Positions 23,090 to 35,256 of a stretch of 64,000 nt of DNA are shown piece by piece. This DNA is from Miscanthus floridulus (Eukaryota > Streptophyta > Magnoliopsida > Poales > Poaceae), in NCBI RefSeq assembly GCF_019320115.1, contig NC_089581.1, positions 65,515,310 to 65,579,309 of the forward strand. The letters are read 5' to 3'. Each line of letters opens with the position of its first letter. The stretch's first letter is position 1. Both the position numbers and the translations under genes were made by a program. The notes under the pieces are model-generated. The model ran no database searches. It had not been told where the DNA came from and worked only from the letters and a program-made list of their open reading frames with translations.

Positions 23090-24319
23090 ATGCAGATAGC
23101 AATGAACGTCGAATGGCCGCCTCTAGGACCGCTACCTCTAGACCACGCCAAGCTTACCTTCGACCTATGTGAGCTCGGGGGTTTTGTACAGACCCTTTGC
23201 CAAGTTCTCATCATGTTAGGAGTCCCTGACGAGCTTATCAAGGTCACCTACATCGGGAAGTCAGCTCAGGAAGGAGGAATCGAAGGACCGGTTGTCACCT
23301 CAGTCAAGTTCCCAGCTAGCACTACCTTACCTTCTGTCCCAGCTTTCACCGAGTTGACTATAGAGGACACAGTTGAGGAGGGACTGCAAGCTATCTCACA
23401 CAAGGCACTTCGCAGAGTGATGAGGGACCACAACGAGCACCTGAAGGCGACAGAGTTCCGTCTACTTCCCCAGACCCTCGACCTTAGCCTCACCCCTAGT
23501 GAGCAGAGTTTCGCAGCCAGTAGAGTTATCTTTCCCGAGGAGGACAGATGCCTTCGCATCTTGGCTATCCACCTACTAGAGCAGGACAGGTACGTGACCC
23601 AGCTTGAGTAGAGGAGACGTCAGGACTAGGCCCTTCTGTGGGAGTACCAGGAGCGAGACTCGCAGGGAGCACAGGAGCGAGCTAGTCTACTTGAGACAGT
23701 TGCCAAGCTACAGGACGAGCTCAACCGTCGTGAAGAAGTCCATAGAGCCGAGGTCACTGACTTATAGGGCAAAGCCGCCGACCTAGGCAATAGGAACTGC
23801 TACCTCGACAGCAAGGTCTTGGAGTAGCAGAGAGAGTTGGATGATAAGAAGGCTGAGTTCAACCGTAGAGGAGACAGAGAGAGGTCCAAGGCGATTGATA
23901 TGCTGAAAATCCAATCTTAGAACCAGACCATGACTCAGGAGCTAGAGGATTTCAGGAAAAAGTCCGTTCGCAACCAGGGTCACCTAATCGAGGCACTCAG
24001 GCAGAACAAGTACCTACAGGACAAGTGTGAGAGGACTTGGCAGGCTTGGCAGAAGTCTGACAAGAAGCGCCTCAGGGAGATGAAGGGTATGTGGGATCAG
24101 CTACCCAAGGAGATTCACAGCAAGACGAAGCCTAGGATAGAGGAGTTTGAGTTAGCCCTAACTCGCCTCAACCTAGACGCCTACCCTACCCTACCTAGAG
24201 CCAAGCCTACTGAGGAGCTCGCTGAGGCCTTGAAGTATGTGTCCCGACTTCACAAGTCTGATGAGGAAATCGAGATCGAGAACAGTCGTATCCCAGCTGC
24301 GGTGTACAAGTTAGAGTAG
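23090..24319 (+). pseudogene. Upstream ORF of the chromovirus, coiled-coil protein
   Basis: One frame stays open for 410 codons from the ATG at 23090 to the terminal TAG, apart from five internal TAG codons (in the intervals 23605-23830 and near 23918). All five are in positions where CAG (Gln) would suit the Gln/Glu/Lys-rich context. The N-terminal third is globular (NVEWPPLGPLPLDHAKL onward); the rest is a long charged coiled coil. No known domain was recognised. It precedes gag and is in a different frame. It may be an accessory ORF of the family or a captured host sequence. Base composition resembles the neighbouring gag. Confidence 0.6.
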
Positions 24320-24618
24320 ATGACCCTGCATGGTCATGAGTCATGTCAGTGGCTTCCATAAGTTGTACCCCATGATGTACCCCTTATGAGATGTAATATG
24401 AGACACTATGCGTAGTATGATTCTCGCGAGTCTCCAAGTGTAGCTACTGGAGATGATGCTATGTAATAAAACCCATGTAATGAATGTTTTGGATCTTATG
24501 GATCTTATTGCTTCTTTGTAATGAGTGTTGGATAGTATAAATGTTTTTTCTTTAAATCATCAAAATCATGTAATCATACTGAATTATAAGCACTTATCGC
24601 ACAAACACTAAAATTCGT
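24320..24618. other. Spacer between the upstream ORF and gag
   Basis: AT-rich, with several near-repeats of the ATGTAAT/ATGAGT type. No coding signal. Confidence 0.5.
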
Positions 24619-27600
24619 ATGATCCATGTTACAGATGCCGAACCGCCGATCTGCTCGCCTAATGAACCGTGGACGTACGCCCACCCCAAACTAGTCGAAC
24701 CAAACGGGGGGCGTGGTGGCAACAACTATGGCCGTGGCCATGGCCGTGGACATGGAGGGATACCCTTCAACCTAGAGAATACCTCGCTGCTTGATGAGGA
24801 GAACATTCCGCCACCACCACCACCACCGACTCTGGCAGAGGTGATGGTGCAATAGACCCAGCTTCTTGCAGCTCTTGTAGACGGAGCAAACCATCGCTAG
24901 GGAGGTCAGTAGAATGACTTCCAAAGGAAGCTGGAGGGATTTCTAAAGCTGAGGCCACCTACCTATGATGGCACCAACCCTGACCCGCTTGTAGCCGATG
25001 ACTGGCTCAAGGAGGTGGAAAAGAAGCTCGACCTCACCACCTTCACCGACGATGAGTGTGTTGGAGCTGCCACACACCAGCTCATAGGTGCAGCACGTGC
25101 CTGGTGGGATAGTTTTAGTGATTCCCATGAGGACCCTGCCAACATCACGTGGGATGAGTTCGCCGAAGCATTCACTAAGTATCACATTCCCAAGGGTATG
25201 ATGGAGGCCAAAGCCGAGGAGTTCCGCAACATCAAGATGGGAAAGGACAGGGTGACTGAGTACACCACTCGCTTCACCAACCTTCTATGCTATGCACCTT
25301 CCTATGTTGTGAACTCTGAGAAGGATAAGCTGTACTATTACCGTAAGGGACTTAACCCGCACATCAAGCTAAAGTTTGGCAGTATTAAGAGTAGCACGCT
25401 GCGTGCTCTGGTGGATCGCTGCATCTAGATTGAGAAGGACCATGCTAAAGCTGGAGAGGAGTACAAGGAGAGGAAGCGTAAGCCTGAGGAGTCCTTCCAT
25501 GGCTGTGATCGCAAGAGGTTCCACAGAGATGCACCATCCAAGGAACGCTCTCGCCACAACAGGGATGACAACCCCAGATCGAGTAGGGGTGGTGGAGGCT
25601 ACAGCACCAAATACTCCCGCCCTGCTTGGGATTATTACACCTAGGACCATTATGCTCAGGACTGCAACACTTAGGACTATTCCAACCATCCCCGCTCAGC
25701 GAATGAACGCCCAGCATAGAACCGCTCTACACCAAGCACTGGAAACCAGAAGGCACCCACGCCAACCCCTATAGGCGGTGCGCCTTTCACCTACTTCGCT
25801 TGTGGCCAACCGAGTCACAAAGCCGCTGAGTGCCCTTAGAACTCAGCTGCTCAGAAGTCTTAGTTCAAGGGATCTGCTACTCATGGATGTCTCAACCATC
25901 TAGACGTCGAGGAAGCACAGGCTGCCCCTGACGTTGTGTATGGTATGTTTTTAGTTAATGGCAACACTGCATCAGTTCTATTTGACTCTGGAGCAACTTG
26001 TTCTTACATATCATCCAAGTTTGCATGAGAGCATGACTTGCCTATAACCCCATGTGGAAAGCCTATCATCACCAGCTCACCTTTAGAAGACCTAAAGTGC
26101 ACCCACATCTGTAAGGGAGTGAGTCTTACCATTGAGGGTCTTATCTTTAAAGCCGACCTAACCCTGTTACCTTCCACAAGCCTAGACGTCATCTTAGGTA
26201 TGGATTGGCTAACCATTCACCGAGGTATCATATCATGTTCACCTAGATATGTCCAAGTGACCCACCCATCAGGCCAAGTTATTAGGTGTGAACCTCAGTC
26301 CAGAAAGTTCACTTCTATTCTATGTGCCCTTAAAGCAAGTTTAGAATCACAAAAAGAGGAGAAGATAGTTCATGATGTGCCTGTGGTTAGAGACTATCCT
26401 GATGTATTCCCTAAAGAATTACCAGGTATGCCACCAGACCGTGATGTAGAGTTCATCATTGATCTTTTGTCGGGAACAGGACCCATTGCCAAGAGACCCT
26501 ATTGCATGTCAGTTGACGAACTGGCCGAGCTCAAGAAACAGCTTGATGAGCTCATCTCGATGGGATATATCAGACCTAGTGCTTCACCCTAGGGATCCCC
26601 TATGCTGTTTGTTAAGAAGAAGGATGGCTCAATGAGAATGTGCATTGATTACCAGAACTTGAACGCAGTCACCATCAAGAACAAGTACCCCCTACCAAGG
26701 ATTGATGATTTGCTTGATCAGCTTCGAGGTGCCAAGTATTTCTCCAAGATTGATCTCAGATCTGGCTATCATCAGATGAAGATTCGAGAGAGTGACATCC
26801 CAAAGACAGCTTTTGTGACTAGGTATGGGCAGTTTGAGTTCACTGTGGTGTCCTTTGGACTCACGAATGCTCCCGCATACTTCATGAACATGATGAATAA
26901 GGTTTTCATGGATGAACTGGATAAGTTCATGGTAGTATTCATTGATGACATCCTTGTCTATTCACCCACCGCTGAAGAACACGAACATCATCTGAGAACT
27001 GTGCTGGAGAAACTAACCCAACATCAACTCTACGCAAAGTTCAGCAAATGTGAATTTTGGCTATAGAAAGTTGCCTTCCTAGGCCATGTACTATTGGCTA
27101 AAGGTGTCGCAGTTGACCTAGCCAAGATTGAAGCTGTGAAAGAGTGGGATCAACCTCGTAACGTGACTGAAGTCAGAAGTTTCTTGGGATTGGCTGGATA
27201 TTACCACTGGTTCATTGAGAACTTTTCCAAGATAGCCCGTCCAATGACCAACCTTCTGAATAAGACTAAGGAGTTTGAATGGACACCCGAGTGCGAACAA
27301 AGCTTTCAAGAGTTGAAACAGAAGCTTACCACAACTCCTGTGCTAGCATTGCCTGATATTAGTAAAGATTTCATGGTCTATTGTGATGCATCCCATCAAG
27401 GACTTGGCTGTGTATTGATGCAAGGTGGAAGAGTGATAAATTATGCTTCTCGATAGTTAAAAGAACACAAGAACTGTTACCCTACTCATGATCTTGAGTT
27501 AGCAGCAGTTGTGTATGCTTTGAAGATCTGGAGGCACTACTTGATATGCAACAAGTGTGATATCTACACCGCTCACAAGAGCTTGAAGTACTTTTTCACT

Positions 27601-29280
27601 CAAGAAGATTTGAATATGAGGCAACGCCATTGGCTAGAGTTGATTAAAGACTATGACCTGGAAATTCACTATCATCCGAGAAAAGCTAATGTAGTCGCAG
27701 ATGCTCTCAGTCGCAAGAGTTACTGTCACACCTTGATCATAGAATCCGTACCACCTGAACTCAAGGAAGAGATTGATGATTTCCAACTTGAGATACTACC
27801 GCATGGCTTGTTGAATGAGCTCCGCATACAGTATGATCTCACAGATCGCATTCATCAAGCTCAGAAAAATTGTGAAGAGATCGAATATCTCCGTGGTCTG
27901 ATGAAACTAGGCTACAAGACCAACCACCATGAAGATGAACAAGGAACCATCTGGTTCAAGGATAGAATCTGTGTACCTTCTGATCCAGCACTACGAGAGG
28001 AAATTCTATCAGAAGCTCATGATTCTAAGTACTGTATTCACCCTGGAGGTTCAAAGATGTATCAAGACTTGAAGAAACACTTTTGGTGGAAAGGCATGAA
28101 GACAGATATTGCGGGACATGTGGCACGATGTGACACCTATAATAGAGTCAAGGCTAAACATCAAAGGCCTACAGGATTGTTGAAGCCTCTTGACGTTCCC
28201 GAGTGGAAATGGGAGAGCATATCCATAGATTTCATAGTTGGATTGCCCCGTTCACATAAAGGCAATGATTCCATCTGGGTGATTATTGATCGTTTGACCA
28301 AGATTGCTCACTTTGTACCAGTTAAGACCAAGACCGATGCCGAAAAATTAGCAAATCTATATGTTGAGCATATCCTCAGACTGCATGGAGCTCCCTCTAG
28401 TATTGTATCTGATCATGGTCCTTAGTTTGTGTCCTGATTCTGGGAAGCTTTGTACAAGTCCATTGGAACTAAACTTGATTTCAGTACCGCTTATCACCCA
28501 CAGATAGATGGATAGACTGAACAAGTGAATCAGATCTTAGAAGACATGCTTTGTGCTAGTGTACTGAATTATGGCTCTGATTGGGAGAAATGCCTACCCT
28601 ATGCAGAGTTCTCTTACAACAATAGCTACCAAGCCAGCATCAAGATGTCGCTATTCGAAGCTCTATATGGCAGACCTTGTAAGACACCTTTGATGTGGTC
28701 CCAACTAGGAGAAAGATCATTCTTTGACTCCACAAAAATTCAAGATGCGGAAGAAGGAGTTGCTCAAGTGAAGGAGAATTTGAGAATTGCTCAAAGTCGA
28801 TACAAGAGCTATGCTGACAAAAGAAGAAGAGAACTTGAGTTCAATGTGGGAGATTTTGTCTATCTCAAGGTATCCCCGCTACGTGGAACTGTCAGATTCC
28901 ATGCGAAAGGAAAGCTTGCCCCTAGATTTGTTGGGCCATACAAGATACGCAAGAAGATTGGGAAACTCGCTTACAAACTTGAGCTACCTGAGGAATTGGC
29001 GGGAGTACATCCCGTATTTCATGTATCCCAGCTACGCAAGTGTTTGAGAGTGCCCGATGAAGTGATCCCGGCTGATGCACTTGACATTCAAGACACTCTT
29101 GAGTACAAAGAACATCCTATCTAAATTCTAGGTAGAGATACCAAAGAGACCCAAAGCAAAACTATTCCTATGTGCAAGATCCAATGGAGCAATCACACTA
29201 AGAGAGAAGCAACATGGGAGAAAGAGTCTGACCTCTGGCTACAATATCATTATCTCTTCGAAGGGTACGTTACGCTTTAA
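24619..29280 (+). pseudogene. Chromovirus gag-pol polyprotein, stop-ridden
   Basis: A single frame runs for about 4.6 kb. Domains in order: Gly/Arg-rich and poly-Pro leader; gag core (about 24930-25400; WWDSF, KYHIPKGMMEAKAEEF); zinc knuckle near 25790-25840 with the first Cys replaced by Tyr; aspartic protease (LFDSGATCSYIS, 25980-26015); reverse transcriptase ([15 protein letters not shown]; catalytic FIDD at 26938-26949); RNase H ([12 protein letters not shown] near 27380); integrase (zinc finger near 28017-28160 with one Cys changed to Tyr; core about 28200-28750); chromodomain (about 29119-29280; WSNHTKREATWEKES). Fourteen internal TAG, two TGA and one TAA interrupt it. One probable frameshift lies in the gag leader (24633-24700), where the usual start MPNRRSARL is in another frame. 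The product would have copied and inserted the element; this copy cannot make it. Confidence 0.92.
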
Positions 29281-29300
29281 TCTCAGGGACGAGATTCTGT

Positions 29301-29314
29301 TAAGGGGGTAGGAC
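29301..29314 (+). other. Polypurine tract of the chromovirus
   Basis: TAAGGGGGTAGGA lies directly before the 3' LTR start at 29315, the normal site of plus-strand priming. Confidence 0.8.
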
Positions 29315-30185
29315 TGTAACAACCCAAAAATCCACGCACCAAAAATCCCAACTACAAAATTTTCCTTCAAAACCCCATGTGATGATGAGTGACATTTGTA
29401 GGAGCTAACCCTAAGTGTTACATTAGTTGTAATCTAACTAAACCTACATGACTTGCACAAGTATCTCACCTCATCACCTTGAATTGGTTTTACCACATAA
29501 CATACATCAAGTTGCATTATATTCAACATGGTGATTTGGATTTTATTTGGGTTTATGTGTTGATCAATAAAAGCTAACAAATATTTGTTTATAAATAAAT
29601 GTACTAACATGGGATTAATATCCCAACATATACTATGACCAATGATTATCACCATGGGACATTATACCAAAGGAGAAATATGCCACTTTGATTTATATAC
29701 ATGAAAGAAGTGTAACAAAATAGAAAAAGAATAAGAAAAAGAGAAAGGAAAGAAGAGGGAGTAGTAGCAGCCGAGGCCTGCTCGGCCTTGCGAACCAGCC
29801 CGCCTGCCCTCCCACTCGTGCACACGGCCCATGAAGCCGGCCCAGCAACACCCTATCACCCGCGCGCGCACAAGCCGCTGATGAGCCGGACCCGCCCGTC
29901 AGCCGTCACGCACCGCACGGTGCCACATCAGGACAAGCTAACAAACGGGCCCCTCTATCAGCCGCCCAGCTATAGCGTCATCGTCTTCCCCACGCTCCCT
30001 CCACCACGCGACCGGGAGCCAACCGCGGAGTAGGCGCGGGCCCGGGGTCACGCACATCGCATGACCCTGTCCCCCACCTCAGCACCGCGCCCACGCAACT
30101 GCCCCTGCACGCGAGAGCCATTCGATGCGCTCGGCGCATCACCAGCCGTTCCGCCATCCCCCATGGATGAGCATGGAGCTCGGCC

Positions 30186-30192
30186 TATAAAA
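30186..30192 (+). promoter_or_regulatory. TATA box in the chromovirus 3' LTR
   Basis: CCTATAAAAGG, same position as in the 5' LTR. Confidence 0.65.
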
Positions 30193-31183
30193 GGAAGACC
30201 CTGAGCCCTAGCCCTCCATTCACCTCGCTGCCGCTGTGCGGTTCGCTCCAACACACTAAGCTGAGGGACGAGAGGAGAAGGAGAGGCGCGGAGAAGGACG
30301 CGGTTGCCGGAAGCAAGAAGGGAGGAGCCACCGGCGCAGAAGACGGCGAGTACCTTTGTCCCGACTCGGCTCTGCTACACCGTCGACACCGCACCACCAC
30401 CATCGCCTTTGAGCTCCCCACGGTGAGCCATCTTGCTAAGACCACCTCCCTAGCCAAATGGAACGTGCCCCTCCATGATCAAAACCTTGCTGAAGCTTCG
30501 AGCTCCGGCCTAGCCCAACTGGTTAGCTAGGGAGACCACCATGGCCATGCTTGCTGAGACCTAGGATGCGCCGTGCGTGCTGCCATCAGCCAAAAGGAGG
30601 ACCCCAGCCATGACGTTGTACATCGGAGCAGGAGCGCACATGCACGGGCACGCTCACCATGGCTGAGAGCACAACCATGGCGAGACCACCACGTCTTCTA
30701 TGTTGCGGTAAAGGCGACGTTGACACCCTGATTAGCTCTACCATGACGAGAGACACACCGCGCTCACCTTAGCCGAGGAAGAAGCCCACTGGAGCCCTGC
30801 GTTGCTGCACCGCACCTTGTCGGAGCGCCACCGCCTCTGTTTTACCCCCACCACCATGGCCAGAGCCACTGGGAGCACCAGGAGCTCCTTCAACACGCCC
30901 ACCATGGCTGTAGAAGCACTGTGGAGCTCACACACTCCTCCAACTAGGCTCTCGCTACCACTTCAGCCCTGTCCATGCACACCGACAGACCCACGCCGCC
31001 GTTCACCGTGGCCAGAGCCCTAGGTAGCCCTAGCCATCGCCCCGACCCCACCGTCATAGTCGCCATGGCATGGGGAAGCTATTGCCTACCCTAACCGGAC
31101 GCTAGCGCCGCCGTGGGGGCTCGTCGGTGACCTCACCGCCGGTGGTAGCCCCATCGGGGAAGAGCATGGGATTTTTCCCTTGC

Positions 31184-31388
31184 CGACCATGACCACATCC
31201 ACCACATCCCGAGCAGCTTCGCCGAGCTCCAGCCATGACCACATTGACCATGTCCCGAGCAGCTTCGCCGAGCTCCGACCATGACCACGTCGACCACGTC
31301 CCAAGCAGCTCCGCTGACCTCCGACCACGACCACGACGACCACGTCCCAAGCAGCTCCGCCGAGCTCCGACCACGACCACGTCGTGCA
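31184..31388. repeat. 46-bp tandem repeat in the 3' LTR
   Basis: Copy of the array at 20304-20506 with the same number of units and scattered transitions. Confidence 0.8.
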
Positions 31389-32783
31389 CGTGAACCAAAC
31401 CCTAGGAAGGAGTAAGTGGACCAAGTCCTTCATAGACCGGCTCTGTGGTCTATGGACCAACGCAGGTGGGTCCACCGTGAACCGCGCCTCACCTGCGCCC
31501 GTGGACCATGCCCTGTTAGTGGCCCAGTATGACGACGTGGCCGCACCAGCGTGCGCCATGTGGTGGGCCAAGCCTGGCCCAAATCTAGGCCCAACCAGCC
31601 CAGTCGAGGCCCGACCTGTATTGACCATTGACCGGTCAACATTGACCGTTGACCGGGGCCACCTGCCAGTGACTGTGATCCGTTGACCATTGACTCACCC
31701 GTTGACTTGCCGTTGGCTTAGACCCGACCCACATGTCAGTGACCCAAGAGCCCCTAGTCCCACCTGTCACTAGCTGATGACGTAGATGACGTCATGCTGA
31801 CATCAAGATGACGTCAGTGGGACCCCACCTGTTAGTACCAGAACCGAGACGATGACGTTATGACAACGTCATGCTAATGTCAGCATGCCACGTGGACCAG
31901 TCACAGTGTGACACGTGTCAGCCTAGGATTAATTCAGCCTTTTCCATTTTCGGAAATGATTTAAACTTCGGAAATTAATAACTAATTCATACGAACTCAA
32001 AAAAATATAAGACCAGGACCAAAATTCATCTAAAATCGAGCTCTACGCAATGAACCTATGTTTGAGTACATTTGGCTCTTTTGAATTTTCATTGCTTTTT
32101 GTGCTATTCTATAGACGTCGCTAACGCGACTATAATGCGATCGTTTGCAGACTCGGAGGAGAACCAGATGGACGAGGACCGAGAGTACCATAAGGAGTAC
32201 GGAGACGACTACACTGAAGGTGCCACATCCCACCCAATCTCATAGCACCTATTACGCATGGCTAATATAGAGCTGATATTGCTTTACTTTATTGTTATAA
32301 TCACACTATAGGACTTGTATGGTAGTATGCTTTCTTGATGGCCTTTACCTTGACGCAACCTTACCCTTGCTCACCCTGCTGTTAGGCTAAGTCACATGCT
32401 TGCTGCTATATTTCATTGCTTATTATTTCTACTATGCTTATATATACCATATTGATGCATGGTGGAAACTGGAGTTATCTGGATTGTGGGGAGAGTGCTG
32501 CGTGTGTGACTTGGGTGTGTGGAGGGTGAGGGTTGTGTCGACCAAGTTGGAGTATACAACGAGCCTAGGGCAAGTCTTGCTGTGAGGTGCTACCTGGGCA
32601 CCTGTGGAAAATGGATACCTGTGGTGGGTAAATGGTATGAGGTGGCCCTAGGTGTGAACCTATGATGGGAGGAGCCCAGGGTGGAGGTGCTGTGGTGGCA
32701 TGGTAAATGGAAACCCTGATGAAGACATTCTGGCTTGGTCATCCCTAAGAACTTACTAGTACTCAGATTCATCGGGAAGCCTT

Positions 32784-32788
32784 ACGTA
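32784..32788. repeat. Target duplication ACGTA, left copy
   Basis: ACGTA at 32784-32788 and 37235-37239 flank the chimeric element. The 5' LTR has a single uninterrupted copy at the matching place (CTTACGTACCACTCGCCC). Confidence 0.92.
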
Positions 32789-33061
32789 TGTAACGTCCCA
32801 CCTCTCCGAGGCCGGGCCCGCTTACATCTGGTAGCTTCTCTAGGATATAGACTGCCCTCACAGACCAACACAGGTCTTTTCTACGCACTTTGTCCTCACT
32901 CGTGCGCACCCAGGAAGAACTTCCTGGTCGGTCACCCATCGCTCCAGGCCAAGCACGCTTAACCTCGGAGTTATTTGTAGATGGGCTTCTGGAAAAGAAG
33001 TTGCAACTTATTGGTATGAGTATCCTATTAATTCTGTTAAGCCCTGGGTCGGGATGCTACA
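32789..33061 (-). repeat. Cassandra-like TRIM LTR
   Basis: Minus strand begins TGTAGCATCCCGACC and ends GGTGGGACGTTACA, 273 bp. A 5S rRNA-like core lies in the middle. Cassandra elements are known as TRIMs with 5S-derived LTRs of about this size. The family name is from memory of the motif. Confidence 0.75.
32907..32972 (-). promoter_or_regulatory. 5S rRNA-like Pol III promoter region
   Basis: Minus strand contains GGTTAAGCGTGCTTGG (like 5S box A) and, after a shortened spacer, GATGGGTGACC with AGGAAGTTC (like box C). The match to plant 5S rRNA covers roughly 65 bases with a gap at the intermediate element, so it is not a 5S gene. Pol III activity is inference. Confidence 0.7.
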
Positions 33062-33264
33062 TCCTCACCCCCTTAAGAGGTCGACGTCCTCATCAATCAA
33101 TCCCAAGCTAGGAGCATCCTCTCTTGGCCACGTCCGTGTGTCCAGAGCCAGCGCATATGCCATGCTGTGTGACCACGCCGGATCCACACCAGCCATGTGC
33201 ACCATGCCTGCGCAACTGCGACACACGCGCCCGTGAAACCACGAGAGTTGGCTCTGATACCAGC
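33062..33264 (-). other. TRIM internal domain with PBS and polypurine tract
   Basis: On the minus strand TGGTATCAGAGCC (33250-33262) is a perfect tRNA-iMet PBS, and CCTCTTAAGGGGGTGAGGA (33062-33080) is a polypurine tract directly before the LTR. Between them there is no meaningful ORF, as expected for a TRIM. Confidence 0.8.
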
Positions 33265-35242
33265 TATCGCAGAACCGACCAATTTATAAGAGTACAAGTA
33301 CAATGGCAGCCCGCAAGCGGTCGCACTGTCATACTTAAACCCATATAAACCCGATAGTCCGTCGAGTACCACGACGGGTCTCGATAAACGATTTACAACA
33401 ACCAAAACCGTACATGATTCAACATACATGCCACATATTACATAAAGTTCGCAGATACATTTCATCATCAGAGTACGAATAAAAGTTATTACAAACCGAG
33501 TTTGATAGATAAAGCAGAAGCAAATAAGTTCAAAAATAAAGTTTTCAACATAGTTTGATACAGTGCCAAGTAGGATCATGGTCCACAAAAGCAAAGATAG
33601 GGATTAATAAAGAAGCCCGCCCAAGGCTTACTCCTCATCCAAGGTGGGATAGAAGCAACTCTTGCAATAACCATGATACACAGTGCCATCTGCAACAATG
33701 GGAAATAAAACCATGTGTATGAGAAGGTACTCAGCTAGACTTACCCGTCATGAACCAGAAATAAAATGACTCCAAGGATTATGCAAGGCTGTATAGGTGG
33801 ACGTAACTCGACAACATTTTGCATAAAGGCAATTGACTCATTGTATAATTACGATTCCTTTATCAAGTTAATTATAACTATTCATTTCTAGATTAGCAAC
33901 TATCCTATGCCAAACATGTGGTATATCAATTTAAAAGCATACAATAGTAACCATAGCAGGTATTGTAATTCCATATTCATCCGAACCATCATGTTTCATA
34001 ACATAGTTACTACGATGTTGGGACTAGCCAAGTTTCTCACTATCCGGGAGAGACGGCGATTCGAATCGATTTCAACCAGCTGGGAATTTATTCCTAACAC
34101 AAACCTAGGTCTACCAGCCACGATAGCCTTAGGTCACCTTTGGTACAACTCAGGTCTACATTTCACGGGTCCGTACCGCGCCGCACAATCTGGAACACCA
34201 GATGCCAGGACGTTCAGGCCTAGCCTGCCCTTGGGCTCAGTCTGATCGTTCCCCGGAAGAAGCGCACAACAGAACGGGTCCTGACCTGAGTTGAATTACT
34301 CGGCTTCGCGGTCAGAATGAGTTATCCGGCCAGCTAAGTGAGAGGCATGCGTTCAATCTTGTCAGAAGCGCCAACAATGGTACGGTCCTTAATCGACACA
34401 GACGGGGATAGATCCACGCCCAAGACCTCCATGTCTTGTTGCTTCTCTATCGACATCCCGCCCAGTCTCGATTTTCTTTTACCTCATGGTTCTATTCCAC
34501 GATAGCAAATATAGCCAACCGTGCTCCGATATCCACCTATATCTCGCAGGTGACAGGACATCACCCGACTTCTACCGGTCTAAGCATGGCTAAGCATATA
34601 TTCGATCCTGGACCTATACCGGTTAAAGGTGTAATATCTGGACAAGGAATTTATATGCATCAAGTGGTTCCATTCAACTCTTATAACCTAATGCATCAAT
34701 CATAAGTACTTAAGTAAACATTTGTAAAATAATGGGAGACTTAGAATGCTCCGGGGCTTGCCTCGTAGAAAGGAAGTGGGGCGGTGGTTAGGACACTCCG
34801 GAAGCTCTTCAGGATTCTGCTCCATGCTTTCGGGAGCTGCGGCTTGAGGATTCTCCTGCTGGTCCCCTTCCTCTGCTTCTTCGAATTCCAGCAACGTTAT
34901 TTCTTCCTCCAATCCTAGATGCATGAATATGGCATAAGTATTATGAATGCATATATGTTAACAAGTGCATCATGTTTATTGAGTAGGTGCATATCTCTTC
35001 TCGATTATTTAATTAACTACTTCCACCATGCATCTACTACATCACAAAATAGCAGCTACTTGTTTCACTCATAACTGGAGTTCTACTAATCCAAATGCAA
35101 TGATCCTGGACTTTCTGGAAAGCTTATCAAATTCTCTACAACTTTGTTATTAACTATTTTTACAGCAAACATCATCCCTATCATGCACGGCCAAGACGAG
35201 CCAGAGCCAGCCATTATCACCCCCAGCGCCCTCCCGATCCAT
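33265..35242 (-). repeat. Palindrome, left arm (1978 bp)
   Basis: Inverted copy of 35257-37234. The outer ends (33265/37234) and the inner ends (35242/35257) have the same midpoint, 35249.5, so the arms have equal length. Differences seen are mainly transitions. The outer end, read on the minus strand, has an LTR-like 3' end next to a PBS. Confidence 0.9.
34700..34924 (-). other. 74-codon open frame in the left arm
   Basis: An acidic N-terminal half (LEEEITLLEFEEAEEGDQQE) is followed by a basic C-terminal half. The right arm has the same frame at 35575-35799, intact, with five amino-acid differences. No family recognised. Both copies staying open is notable, but may only reflect recent duplication; I do not call it a gene. 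Confidence 0.3.
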
Positions 35243-35256
35243 CCTGCGCCATTATC
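35243..35256. other. 14-bp centre of the palindrome
   Basis: CCTGCGCCATTATC separates the arms; inner ends GATCCAT / ATGGATC pair exactly. Confidence 0.85.

Noticed and set aside
32907..32972. A real 5S rRNA gene
   Set aside because: Only about 65 bases are similar, with a shortened spacer between boxes. The sequence is inside a TRIM LTR, and no 5S tandem array is present.
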